A stretch of 64,000 bases of DNA from Dysidea avara (GCF_963678975.1 NC_089278.1:9823479-9887478); one strand, 5' to 3'. Positions 1-13,090 are shown, counted from the first letter of the stretch. Notes: a model not told the origin generated them from the letters alone. Program-made: numbers and translations.

Positions 1-2950
1 CTTATGGCAATTTCACCATTGAACGTATTGGGTATGGTGGATCCTTGAATGTTGACGCAGAATATCACAATTGCTACTTGCCCACGATTTCTCCCATATC
101 TACTCCAACACCAACAAGTACATTTACTACTGTTTTTCCAACACCAATTCCAAATTTTGTTTGTAATGGAAGAGGGAATTTGTCAACTATTGAAGGATAT
201 GGTGATTTCAATCTGATATTTTCACACTACCCCAACTGTACCGGCAATGGATATTCTTCAACTTACCGTAACAATAGTTACTATTATCATTCTTCTAACG
301 GCAACTTTAGTTGCAGGGCTTATGGCAATTTCACCATTGAGCGCCTTGGAAATGGTGGATCTTTGACTGTGTATGCAGATTTTCACAATTGCTATTTGCC
401 CACGATGTCTCCCATATCTACTCCAACACCAACAAGTACATTTACTACTGTTTTTCCAACACCAGTTCCAAATTTTGTTTGTAATGGAAGAGGGAATTTG
501 TCAACTATTGAAGGATATGGTGATTTCAATCTGATATTTTCACACTACCCCAACTGTACCGGCAATGGATATTCTTCAACTTACCGTAACAATAGTTACT
601 ATTATCATTCTTCTAACGGCAACTTTAGTTGCAGGGCTTATGGCAATTTCACCATTGAACGTATTGGGTATGGTGGATCTTTGAATGTTGACGCAGAATA
701 TCACAATTGCTACTTGCCCACAATGTCTCCCATATCTACTCCAACACCAACAAGTACATTTACTACTGTTTTTCCAACACCAGTTCCAAATTTTGTTTGT
801 AATGGAAGAGGGAATTTGTCAACTGTTGAAGGATATGGTGATTTCAATCTGATATTTTCACACTACCCCAACTGTACCGGCAATGGATATTCTTCAACTT
901 ACCGTAACAATAGTTACTATTATCATTCTTCTAATGGCAACTTTAGTTGCAGGGCTTATGGCAATTTCACCATTGAACGCCTTGGAAACGGTGGATCTTT
1001 GACTGTGTTTGCAGATTTTCACAATTGCTATTTGCCCACGATGTCTCCCATATCTACTCCAATACCAACAAATACATTTGCTACTGTTTTTCCAACACCA
1101 ATTCCAAATTTTGTTTGTAATGGAAGAGGGAATTTGTCAACTATTGAAGGATATGGTGATTTCAATCTGATATTTTCACACTACCCCAACTGTACCGGCA
1201 ATGGATATTCTTCAACTTACCGTAACAATAGTTACTATTATCATTCTTCTAATGGCAACTTTAGTTGCAGGGCTTATGGCAATTTCACCATTGAACGTAT
1301 TGGGTATGGTGGATCCTTGAATGTTGACGCAGAATATCACAATTGCTACTTGCCCACGATTTCTCCCATATCTACTCCAACACCAACAAGTACATTTACT
1401 ACTGTTTTTCCAACACCAATTCCAAATTTTGTTTGTAATGGAAGAGGGAATTTGTCAACTATTGAAGGATATGGTGATTTCAATCTGATATTTTCACACT
1501 ACCCCAACTGTACCGGCAATGGATATTCTTCAACTTACCGTAACAATAGTTACTATTATCATTCTTCTAACGGCAACTTTAGTTGCAGGGCTTATGGCAA
1601 TTTCACCATTGAACGTATTGGGTATGGTGGATCTTTGAATGTTGACGCAGAATATCACAATTGCTACTTGCCCACAATGTCTCCCATATCTACTCCAACA
1701 CCAACAAGTACATTTACTACTGTTTTTCCAACACCAGTTCCAAATTTTGTTTGTAATGGAAGAGGGAATTTGTCAACTATTGAAGGATATGGTGATTTCA
1801 ATCTGATATTTTCACACTACCCCAACTGTACCGGCAATGGATATTCTTCAACTTACCGTAACAATAGTTACTATTATCATTCTTCTAACGGCAACTTTAG
1901 TTGCAGGGCTTATGGCAATTTCACCATTGAACGTATTGGGTATGGTGGATCTTTGAATGTTGACGCAGAATATCACAATTGCTACTTGCCCACAATGTCT
2001 CCCATATCTACTCCAACACCAACAAGTACATTTACTACTGTTTTTCCAACACCAGTTCCAAATTTTGTTTGTAATGGAAGAGGGAATTTGTCAACTGTTG
2101 AAGGATATGGTGATTTCAATCTGATATTTTCACACTACCCCAACTGTACTGGCAATGGATATTCTTCAACTTACCGTAACAATAGTTACTATTATCATTC
2201 TTCTAATGGCAACTTTAGTTGCAGGGCTTATGGCAATTTCACCATTGAACGCCTTGGAAACGGTGGATCTTTGACTGTGTTTGCAGATTTTCACAATTGC
2301 TATTTGCCCACGATGTCTCCCATATCTACTCCAATACCAACAAATACATTTGCTACTGTTTTTCCAACACCAATTCCAAATTTTGTTTGTAATGGAAGAG
2401 GGAATTTGTCAACTATTGAAGGATATGGTGATTTCAATCTGATATTTTCACACTACCCCAACTGTACCGGCAATGGATATTCTTCAACTTACCGTAACAA
2501 TAGTTACTATTATCATTCTTCCAACGGCAACTTTAGTTGCAGGGCTTATGGCAATTTCACCATTGAACGTATTGGGTATGGTGGATCTTTGAATGTTGAC
2601 GCAGAATATCACAATTGCTACTTGCCCACAATGTCTCCCATATCTACTCCAACACCAACAAGTACATTTACTACTGTTTTTCCAACACCAGTTCCAAATT
2701 TTGTTTGTAATGGAAGAGGGAATTTGTCAACTATTGAAGGATATGGTGATTTCAATCTGATATTTTCACACTATCCTAATTGTACTGGCAATGGGTACTC
2801 TTCATCTTATGGTAACAACAGTTATTATTATCACTCTTCTAATGGCAACTTTAGTTGCAGGGCTTATGGCAATTTCACCATTGAACATCTTGGAAATGGT
2901 GGATCTTTGAGTGTATATGCAGAGTATCACAATTGTTACTTGCCCACGAT
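1..2950 (+). repeat. In-frame tandem array, 318-bp unit, about 9.3 copies
   Basis: An anchor beginning cttatggcaatttcaccatt recurs at 1, 319, 637, 955, 1273, 1591, 1909, 2227, 2545 and 2863, exactly 318 bp (106 codons) apart. Copies differ at only a few sites. The last copy (2863) is diverged and runs into non-identical modules. Each unit contains two shorter Cys-bracketed half-repeats. The array continues beyond the left edge. Confidence 0.97.
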
Positions 2951-5900
2951 GTCCCCTACGCCAACTCCAATACCCAATTTTACTTGCAATGGTGGAAGTC
3001 GTAATATTACTATTTTAGGCTCCGGTTATTTTAGGCTGATGTTTGATGGTAACCCATCATGTGTTGGTGCTATTTCATCATTTAATGAATTTAGTTATAT
3101 CTTTGTAACAAATGGTTCATTTTTCTGTGATGGATTTGGTAATTTTACTGTTGAAAGAATTCAGCCTGGGGGAGTATTGAATGTAGATGCAGACTTCCAT
3201 AACTGCTTCTTTTCTGATACTGAAATTTCTTGTTTTGCTTCTGATCAATATGAAATTGTTGGAAATGGTGTCCTTAGTATTATCCCACAATTATCTAGAC
3301 CATTTGACTGCATCAGTGAATTGTTAATTAACAGTTCTGATTCTAATGCGCGTCTTCTTCTGGGTGAATTTATATGTTCAGGGAATGGCTTTGTTCAAAT
3401 AACGGGAATAGGTGATGTGTTTGTTAACAGCACTGGATACACTAACTGTACTGGCACTAATGTTCTAGTTGATGACACTCCTGTATCATGTAGTGGATCT
3501 GGAGTTTATCGTTTGTCTGGTATTGCCAATGCCACAATTGTGTCCTTGGATGAACTTACCTGTAGTGGTCAAGTAGCTTTACTCTCAGATCAAAGCAATG
3601 AAGCTAATATATTATACTATGTTGGTGGGTATTATATTTGTAATGGAAATGGTTTCTTTACCATAAGTGGATATGGATATGCTACTATTGATGTTGCTAA
3701 TGGAAGTCATACCTGTACAGGACCTCAACCAATTCTTTGTGCTACATTTAACATTGCTGAAAATGGTGGTATCTCTGTAGTAGGAGATGGAGAGTACACT
3801 ATTATTGGTGATGACAGTTTGTATTGTTATGGTAATGCTGTGTTGTGCCCAGGAGAAATCAACTACTACTTCACCAATGGACGTTTCTATTGTGCTGGTG
3901 ACCTCTTTGCTCATATTGATGGTGTAGGAGTTATTGAGAATATTACTGGCAACAACAATTGCAGTGGATTTGGATTTGCTGTCCCACCACCAATATTTTC
4001 AGGTACACCATTAACCCCACAACCAGTTTGTATTGGATATGGTAGTGCATACAGCATAAGGGGTACTGGACCTTTTAATACTAGTAGGCTTCTAGGAATG
4101 CTTAATTGTGATTCAACGCTTCAAGAGGTCACCTCAGATGTAGCTACTTACTTCAGTTACGAAGAGTCATTTTCTTGCAATGGTACTGGTATTTTCTTCT
4201 TTGAGGGTATGGGAAGTTCTGAAATAAATGTTGACAATGATGGGTTCTTTAATTGCATTGATGCTACACCTTTGGTGCCATTGTTTTGTGTTGGTGATGG
4301 TTTTGGTGTAGTTGAAGGGATTGGCAATTTCACTGTTGCTTCACGAAATGCTTCTTGTAGAAACAGAAACACAAATGCAGTTGCAGACAACTTATATATC
4401 AACGGATCAGTTGGAGATGTATTCTCCTGTCAGTTCAACTATCCATTTGAATTTGCAGGTACTGGAATAATTTTTAATATGATGGGTGCAGATTTCCAGT
4501 GTAATAATTCAAGACAATATTGTGAGGCTAGTGGTAATTTCACCTTCAATGCAACCGGCAACCTTTATATTCGCATTCGTACAGGTGGTAATATCATGTG
4601 TACTGATGAATCCAGTAACAGCCTGACATTTGAATCTAGCACTATAGACAACACTACATATATAAATGATGGCAGTGTCATGTGCAGTGGAAATGGTTTA
4701 CTAAGTATAAATGGTACAGGAATAATTTTGAGGAGGATGTCTGATGAGAGGTTTGCTTGCAATGCTGAATTGATTCCAACAACCACTACAGTTGCAACAG
4801 CTACTACTTCAATAGTCACTAGTACTCCAACACTGCAAACGGTTGCTGTAACAGCTACGGTAGTCCGAACAGTTAATACCGTCCCTACAGTTACAACTAC
4901 TCCAACACTTGCTACTGTAATAAGTGTAACTACAAACCCAACAGTTGTTACTGTACCAACCATTACTACAATTTCAACAGTCACACCAATGATTTCAATG
5001 GCCACTACTACAACTACTACCACTATTCCAACCCCAACAGTCACTACAACTACACTGGCTACTACAACAATAACTTCTACTACTACAAGTGTGTCAAGTG
5101 CTACCACCACCAGTGTGACAGCTTCTGTGACACCTGTTGAAACAGTAAGTGGTAACCGCTGATATCCAGTGTTATGTTGTGCATTCTGTTACAGCTAGTG
5201 AAGCTTGAGGATCTAACTCCAGCTCAAATTGAAAATGCTGTCACCTTATCATTTAGTGGATTTGACACGGTAACTTATGATTAATTAAGTAAACAGAAAT
5301 GGCAGACAGACATGCATATTTTGCCTTTTGCACTAGTTACTGGAACTATGAGCCACGTATTAGACATCATGTGGCAAAATACTTTAGGCTATTTATGTGA
5401 TGTGGTTGTTATCAAGCATGCTGCCACATGTAGGTGGATGAGTTCGATGAAGATGAATTTGCAAGTTTCATCCTGAGCTTGGTGGTGAATGTCAGGCAGC
5501 GTAGACAAATCTCATCTGATTTTGTTGTGGTATTTATTGACCCCACCCCCAGGATAAATAATGGATCACTTGAAGTTTCTTTTATTGTTATAAATTCCCA
5601 AGGAAGAGTGTTCAGTGGTATGGCCCTTTTATCAGAAATCCAAGACAGTGAAGATGACCTACTGAATGTTGTAAGTAACTGTTATATTTATTTATATAGT
5701 AACGCTTAATATCTATCAGCCATTTATTTGATAATACAGTGAAACCTCTCTTAACAAACTCCCCGAATTAAGGACACAATAGAAAAATCCTCCATAATAA
5801 GGACAAAAATTTTGGTTCCAACAGGTCTGGTTAGTACATTTTTTACCTCTGAAAGAGGAAAACCTCTATATTACAGCAAAAAATGGCCAAAACTTCTGGG

Positions 5901-8141
5901 TCCCAAAATGTCCATAATAGAGAGGTTCCACTGTATTCTGTTACAGTGGTTTTCCAGTTCGTTGTCACAAATGGAAATGCAATATGTGCATGTGCAATAA
6001 AAATTCAAACTGCTTGTAAAAATTTAGGCAGATAAAAATATCAGTAAACTAAAGGGACTCTTCTGTCATATTCGGTTGATTTAATGACTCACCCTCAGAT
6101 TATTAGTGTCTACTACGATATCTAGAACATATTTGCATAATGTGCAACATTGCTGGTGAGCATGCACGAAGTTTATTTTTGACAACGGACCAGAAAATTA
6201 CTGTAACCAGTCAACCAAAATACAGACACATGTATTAACAAAAGGTATTTATTGTTATTTCAATACTTGCACAATGTTGAAGTGCCATTTTCAAATGCAG
6301 AAAACTATTATACGGATTGCAGTTTTCCAGCTTTTACAAGCTCACCTGTAACAAGACTTATTATTGCATGAGGCTCATTGAAAGTGTATATGGGGACATA
6401 ATTAATCAATGTTATAATGACTACAATTCTCGTACTGTTGAGACCACTCTGAGAATGTAAGCTAGGTGAACTTCCATGCAGGAGTGTTGCCTCAATTACA
6501 GAAATCCCACACTAGAGGTTTGTTCTATCACAATAGGCTACAGACAAAAGCTATGAAGATGACAAAGCTAACAGCACATATATTAGATTTAGACAAAATA
6601 TGCTTCTTGGACTGCTTGTATAAGGTCTCTATCCTTCTACTTTCCCTCCAAATTTTTCTATGTGCATACAGCGAAACTGGCATACATTGACTTACCATGA
6701 ACAAATGAACAAATCCAAATAAATGTGGCCAGGCCACCCAACTGATCTAGTTTAACCTGATTACCATCATGACACTACATTACTGTATCTTCTATCTGTA
6801 AGTCCTTGCTTACAAGTTCCAGATTACTGTCTTCAGAGTTCCATAATATAAGAAATTCCTACTATTTTTGTTTTACCATGTGCATTATGTACTAGAAGAC
6901 CAAACTAATTATTTGACCGGAGCTTCTGCATCATAGGCTCCTGGTCATTGCAAGCATGTGTATTGTTCATTGCTGAATCATCCCACAGTTAGTTTTATGG
7001 GAACCCTCACTGCAAGATTGCTTGTTAACAATGTATCAAGCACCTGAAATATTGTTTCACTTGACAGTGTTACCACATTAGGGCTACTGTTGATTGCTAA
7101 GGGATAAATACAGTAATGTAACTGGCTAGTCTTGTGTGGCTACGCCTTTGTTTACTCAATTTGAAGTTATAAGCACTCATGCTTATAATCTCTAATCAAT
7201 AAACCCTGGCGTTGTGAAGCTCAACTTGTTTCGGTTGCTGCTGCCACTTTTTAATATCATTCATGTACCTGTAGAATAGTGTAGTGAGGGCTTATAAAGC
7301 ACTGATTTGGTGGCTTGCAAATTCCTGAGTGCATGTTGTACATTGCTGCACAGTAATGCAATGCTCATATTTCTGAAGTTGTTTCTAATCACCATACAGC
7401 ATATACCATGTACCAAATGCCAACTTACATCTTTTTTAAAAGTGGACCCTAGACTGAGACAAAAACATCACTGATATTGAGGCCATTTTTGTCACTCTAG
7501 TTGGACTACTGATCTCAACAATGATGATGTAACTCTCAGTATTGGTACATGTGTTCTGTTGTACCATATTTATTATAAACAACATTTTTAATTTGACTAA
7601 TGTGGCAACTGTAATGATTGTTCTATTAGAGAATTATGGTGATTGTGATAAGATACATGTGCACATATTACTATATCTACAGGTTGGGGCAGACAGTTTG
7701 GTGGATATAACTGGAGGACTATCAGAGGATTTAGAACAATTGCGAAATGATATTATTAGTACTCCAACACCTACCCCTGGAGACAACGAGGATGATGATG
7801 ATGATGAGTTGAGTGGAGGAATCATAGCATTGATTGTGATACTTGTGGTGCTCACTGTGATAGTACTAGTTGCAGTTATTGTTGGTCTTCTTGTGTACAG
7901 AAGCAAAAATACTGCAAAATTTGAAATCAAGGGATCTGTGAAACAACGTGTGTATGGCAGCACCGATTACATTTCAAACAGAACAGCTGTGAATATTTCT
8001 TACGTCAGTAAACAAGAATTACAGGCCAGCAATATACAAGAGATGGCATCTAATGAGCCTGAGCCATATAAAACAGAAACAGGTGACTCTTTGGTGAAGC
8101 AAAATCTCGGTGCGAATGATGATATAGACACACATTTATAA
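1..8141 (+). CDS. Giant Cys-module repeat surface protein, 3' part (5' end outside window)
   Basis: I do not recognise the family. Four coding exons are visible: 1-5144, 5195-5269, 5434-5670 and 7683-8141, all joined in phase 0. The frame is already open at the left edge. Exon one carries 106-residue near-identical repeats (to about 2950), then 14 degenerate modules of the same type (to about 4770), then a Thr/Ser/Pro/Val mucin-like stalk (4770-5144). Each module is bracketed by cysteines with glycines and N-glycosylation sequons between (C-x-G-x-G, I-x-G-x-G, then N-C-x-G). The next two exons and the start of the last form a roughly 115-residue domain resembling SEA-type membrane-proximal domains. 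A membrane segment lies at 7821-7898, followed by an approximately 80-residue cytoplasmic tail ending D-T-H-L, a class I PDZ-ligand pattern. Role in adhesion, surface coat or self-recognition is only inference. Confidence 0.85.
5737..5933. mobile_element. Short pogo/Tigger-like MITE in intron, TA target duplication
   Basis: A 197-bp element begins cagtgaaacctctctta and ends with the approximate inverse complement agagaggttccactg. It is flanked by TA on each side, as expected of Tc1/mariner-pogo type transposons. It lies in the last intron of the giant repeat gene and has no coding capacity. The rest of that 2-kb intron shows no exon I can support. Confidence 0.65.
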
Positions 8142-8512
8142 TAAGAGTCGTTTATTATATGTGATATGTTACGTTTGTCTACTCACAATTTTATTCGTAA
8201 TTGTTCCCTTTAATTGAAGGCATTAGTTTCCTTAATAGTTTGCATTTCTATGCATACATTCCTGAGTATACACTAAAACAAGTTGGTACATACAAGGTTA
8301 AAATATAGCTATAAACTGAGTGATCGGTCACTCTAAAAAACTTGATGGTATTATTCAAAACTTGGCTACGTCAAATTTCATTCCAAACTCAAAATTTCAT
8401 TGCAAAGTTCACTTTACGTAAGTTACTTAGAAAGCCACAAAATACATTGCTCATCACGTGATGACACTTAAACTAAGTTAGCAGAAAGTATTAGGTTTTA
8501 TACTTTTACAGG

Positions 8513-8541
8513 GGGGGGGGGGGGGGTGGTGGTGGGGTGGT
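8513..8541. repeat. G-rich tract
   Basis: A run of about 16 G residues leads into a (GGT)n/G-rich stretch. It looks like a simple-sequence tract or the degenerate edge of a dispersed repeat. Collapse or sequencing error is likely here. Confidence 0.8.
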
Positions 8542-8754
8542 TTTAGGGGGGTTTCCAGAAACCCCTTTGGGGCTGGGATTACTTCAAAACAGCTGTCCAG
8601 CCCTTATTATACTGACTCTTCCTTAACTACAACTATAAACCCATAGGACATAACAAACGAATCATACTCACTAATGCCGGCTCATCTGCTAACTGATATA
8701 CTTTTGCAGTAAAACTCAAGGATCACAAGAACATACAGGCTTAGCCTTCTCAGA

Positions 8755-9325
8755 GCATAAGATCGAGATACTCTAATAGAACAGTCACCTATTCTAATAG
8801 AACATTCAGTTGAAGCATCACAATTTATGTTCAAGGATGCAATTTATCCAAACCTATCTGCAATTAGAGAATTTATGTGTGTATTTCAAAGGCCTTTAAT
8901 TTATTGGTATCTACTTGTACAGTACTTAATGACAGTCATTGAGGAATACTGTAGTGTATTGATGTATGCGTGCACCACTGAAATTGTTCTCTAATTCAAT
9001 CAAAATTTTCCTGTGAGGCATATATGCCCTAATATTGTGATTTGTGCACTAAGGACTAGGTGCAGTTAATGATTCTTAGATACTTCCTGAATGTTAACCA
9101 CTTCATGACTTTTGCTCCCCCTTCCCCAACTTAGCTAAGCAGTGTTCTGGTAAAATATGACATATTAAATGCTAGTGAGCATCACACCTGCATCAGTAGA
9201 TAGAAACTCTGAGGTTTTAAACAGTAAGTTTCATTAAATTTCAAGCATTGTAAAATCAAAACCTTGTCGCAGACCCCCACATCTGAGTCCTACTACCACT
9301 TCTAAAAATTCTAGATCCGCTCCTG
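8755..9325. repeat. Dispersed repeat family copy 1
   Basis: The stretch with ctctaatagaacagtcacc, then ctaatagaacattcag, followed by a segment with 'gtcattg..gaatactgtagtg' and 'caccactgaaa', is repeated in diverged form and the same order at 13190-13620. The right end (inverse of caggagcggatctaga) resembles the start of a third, oppositely oriented copy at 11047. No coding capacity. This is a non-autonomous dispersed repeat of unknown class. Confidence 0.55.
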
Positions 9326-9420
9326 GTTTTATATAATTTTTTTACAGCACTTCTGCACTTTGTAATTTCACGAAGTGACTGACCCCTCTGATGACACTTG
9401 CTATGCATAGCCGGCATAGT

Positions 9421-10645
9421 AGAGTAAGTCATCAATAACCGGATGATTCTTTTCCCGGACACCTGTAGTTGCCAAACGGATAAACCGATCAGTCTAAAAT
9501 TTGGAGCGTATAGAGGTCTAGGCTAAAGTACTTTGAATACCAAATATCAGCCAGAACGCTTGAAGCAGCTAGGAATACGAAGCTAATATATCTGTCTGGA
9601 AAAACAACCAATAACCGGACAAAACAATCAATAATCCGGACAGTGGTCCTGAACTCAGCAACTACAGCTCCGATTTCCGCCAAACTCAAGGGCATGTAAC
9701 ATCAGTCTATGGTCGTGTGTTAATAAAAATTTGGAGTCTAAGCTATGTCTGGTTTGGAAGATACGGCTTGTTAAAGTCAGTGTGTTTCGTTGACTACAAT
9801 TTCCGGACACCTCTATTCTTTGGTTTTTGGGAAGTCAACGCATTTACAAGATCTCCACAGCCACTTAACTGATGGAAACAGTTACTGTGAACATTGTACT
9901 ACTGCTGTTTGATCCAGGTATAGTCCGTTTTGTCTGCAGCAACTCCTTACATGCCATTAATGCACTTGTCAATTTCATGTCCCCCCCCCCCTAACCGGCG
10001 TCCCCACATCCCAGGTGGGGATTTGACATTGCTTCTTGCCCCACCCCTGGGGTAATTGACAGTTGTCCAATTCACTGACGGATTTTCGGTAGTTGCATTT
10101 TTTAAATAATAAAATTGCACTTGCTATAATTTTACTAGCTACAGGGCACTAGTCGCATGCATGAAATATGCGCTTAGTCATCCTTGAGGTGTTGTCAAAT
10201 CCCCTAGTATGGGGGTGGGGACATAGTGGGGATTTGACAGCCGATTTTGCCCCAGTAGTGGAGAATTTGACACCACAATTTGTCAAACTCCCTGTATTCT
10301 CCCACCCCCTCGGGGGGTGGGGCATGAAATTGACAAGTGCATAACTAATATTTTCGAGCAGATGGACCAACAGTGCATTAACATGTAGTCCAAATCTCTG
10401 CATGTATGATGGTTTTGAGATGTTTTTTTTATCGTTTAATGATTTAAAGGGTACAATATGAAATAACTTTCTTCAATTAGCGGGGTTGCTAGCCGTTTTA
10501 TCCCATCATTGTAGTCAAAGTGCTCAACCTCTATAGAGTGATACATAAATAACTGAATATCCTTTTTCTGGACACCTGTTGTCGAATGGCTGAACCGACC
10601 AGTCTGGCATTTGGAAAGTATAAGGTCTTGGCTAAAGTACTAACA
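9421..10645. repeat. Left arm of large inverted repeat (with MITE inserted)
   Basis: This segment is closely matched, in reverse complement, by 15258-16099. Shared landmarks are gagtaagtcatcaataaccg, the paired 'ccggac' blocks and the 'agcggggttgctagccg' block. After subtracting the 381-bp insertion at 9961-10341 the two arms have nearly the same length (about 840-850 bp). A diverged direct repeat of the first part of the unit continues at 10556-11040, so the unit is also partly tandem. No gene is seen. Confidence 0.8.
9961..10341. mobile_element. 381-bp MITE with 19-bp terminal inverted repeats and TAA target duplication
   Basis: The left end tgcacttgtcaatttcatg is the exact inverse complement of the right end. 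TAA flanks both sides (9958-9960 and 10342-10344). The reverse-complement arm at about 15564-15566 has the same flanks joined by a single TAA, so it is the empty site. A 3-bp TWA-type target duplication fits PIF/Harbinger-like elements. Internal sequence is G/C-tract-rich and non-coding. Confidence 0.85.
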
Positions 10646-11040
10646 CATTTGAAACAGCTAGGAAGCACACGTGTGTCCGGAAAAACAACCAATAACTGAA
10701 CTGGACAAAATGATCAATAATCCCTGAATTCTGTGAAAAAAGCTCTGATTTCCCTGAAACTCTAGGGCATGTAACATCGTTATGGTCGTATATTGACAAA
10801 AGTCTGGAGTCTCAAATATGAATCGTTTGGAAGATGCAGCATGCTAAACTTAACATGTTTCATATACTATTTCTGGGCACTGCTATTCTTTGGAATAATG
10901 CATTTCCATGATCTCTACAGCCACCTAATGAACATTACAATGTCACTGAAATGTTGCATGGAATATACTATAGCACCTGAAAATCTGTATAGTGCATTTT
11001 TCTGCAGGAACTATGTTAAGTATTATTTTCAAGCAGATTG

Positions 11041-11335
11041 TCCTACAGCAGGAGCGGATCCAGACTTATGGAAAGGGGGGGGTCAAAATGAACTGAGGCA
11101 CTAAGGTGAGACCAAAAATAAAAGATAAAAAAGGTCACAGCCAGCTGACAATAGCTGCCCACCTCACCAACTATGCATTTATCGCTGATAAAGTACATAA
11201 AAATCCTTAAATAGTTCCCTCTAATACTGTGACTGCTTTATTAGAGTGACTGTTCTATTAGAGTATCTCGATCTTCGTATACTAAAATTTTTGGAGGAGG
11301 GTCAAGAGCTCCCCCTGACCCCCCCTGTCGTGCAG
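11041..11335. repeat. Dispersed repeat family copy, opposite orientation
   Basis: It begins caggagcggatccaga, contains a G8 tract and the block agtgactgttctattagag, and ends in C-rich sequence. Its parts are inverse complements of blocks in the copies at 8755-9325 and 13190-13620. Non-coding. Confidence 0.5.
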
Positions 11336-12879
11336 TGTATTAACGTGTGTTTATCATATTAAATTTCTGCACGGTCTGTTGCCTTATTGTTTAATGCATC
11401 TTGTTCCTGAGGATATGTAGATCTAGATGTATTATATCAGCGGTGCAAAGTTAATTATCATAAATCAAACTGTAACAGTGCTGCACATGCCCATGCTAGG
11501 AATTTACATCAACTAAGTTGCTGTAAGATCCTGCAATTGTGTCAAATTGAAAATACAGGTGATTTCCAGATTAGCAGTAGGTATACATCTGCCATCTGGT
11601 ACTCAGCTAATATATAGAGCCTTTTGTTTACATAACAGACTGAAGTTATAAGTCCATAGACTTTATTAGTCCACTTCAGTAGGATTTTAGAGCTGCTATA
11701 AGTAAATACTGCTATAAGTAAATACTCTGATGCATAGCGTACTTAAAAGGCAGACAAGCAGTCAACAAACAACCAATTACTTGAAGCAATTACCAACAGC
11801 TAAGCCGTACTTCAAATCATTCCTAAATAAAGATGCCACTGAACTCTCCCACAAAATATTTAAATTAAAAAGCCCATCTATAATTTATTACCTGATGCAA
11901 ACTTCTTCACTCAATTTGTGACTGAATTTTGGAAATCACCCATGTCACGTGTGATTTAGTTAGAATTTTAAATGTTTATGGTGATGCTGTTTAGTGCAGG
12001 ATCCAGCTTTAAAAATATTTCAATTGTAATCCAAGGAATTGAAAATCATTAACAAGTGGATTTGTACCAAGAATATTACTTAATCGTTGATTATTTTATG
12101 TCATATGGGTGATTTTCCAACATTTATTTATTTGTTAGGACTTTACAGCACAAGTGCTGAAGGTCTGTAGAACTCCTGGTCCTACAGCCAGTTTAAAGTT
12201 GTTACAGAATTTAATGCTACAAACTTCTTTGTGAAGTTATAGCGATTATAGCACTGTCACTTAGCCAAGGGAGAACATCACATGCACTGTTTTATTATAA
12301 GATAGGAAAAGGACAAAACTAAAGAAAACTACTTTTCTCTTAGCTAAATATTTGGGTACTACGTACTTATGCATACAACTGCAATGAATAGACATTAAAA
12401 TAATTATAGTAAGGATTCACTCTATCATAAAATCCTCAAATTCACTGCTTATCTAATTTTGTTTTCACTGTACTCAGAATGTATACATGATGGCTCAAAG
12501 TAAAACTGTAGTAGCTATTTCATTAAGACCACAGCAATATTTGTGATACCAAGTGAGCAAACATCACAAGCAATCCATCCAGAGTCTGACTTGAATTGAT
12601 CAATAACACAAGGTTCCGGTGTACAGATGTCTACACACCAAAATGGAGTTTAATTAAGATATATCTTCATTGCTTGTGCTACATATATACTACTTGCACT
12701 GACAGTGGTTATAATGGGATGTATACACATTCACTTACGATATCCACCATAGTATATACCTGTTCTTCTTGTAAGTAGTTGTACTTGTAGCTTTGGTTTT
12801 AGTGGTTCCGCCTTCTAAATATTGAAAGTGCCACAAGAAGTAACTTCCACAATACTTATATTTATACCAACTACATACA

Positions 12880-13090
12880 GTGCTCCCTTGATCATTTGAA
12901 CCTCTATTATCCGAAAACTTGGTTATCCGAGCAGTAGAAATGACTGCTCTATTAGAGTATTTTATCTAAGATGGATAGAGTATTTGAGCAGGGCTCTGTA
13001 TATAAATGAATGGGCAAGGGCAGAGAAATTTGGGGGGCAAAAGTGGAGGGGCAGTGCCCTCTCACTTTTTCCAATGCCCAGTTGCTAAAG
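12880..13090. repeat. Degenerate repeat cluster with pogo-like terminus
   Basis: The text 'gaacctctattatccgaaaa' with a second 'ggttatccgagc' resembles ends of Tigger/pogo elements. It is followed by the 'gactgctctattagagtat' block shared with the other dispersed repeats here. Boundaries are unclear. Confidence 0.4.

Noticed and set aside
1-2950. CRISPR-like regular repeats
   Set aside because: Units are 318 bp, in frame and without unique spacers; the DNA is eukaryotic.
4565-5110. Antisense Val-rich open frame
   Set aside because: It is the mirror of the Thr/Ser-rich stalk; low complexity keeps it open. No start or splice context.
10793-11104. 103-codon plus-strand frame
   Set aside because: It lies in the diverged second copy of the inverted-repeat unit and ends in a G tract of a dispersed repeat.
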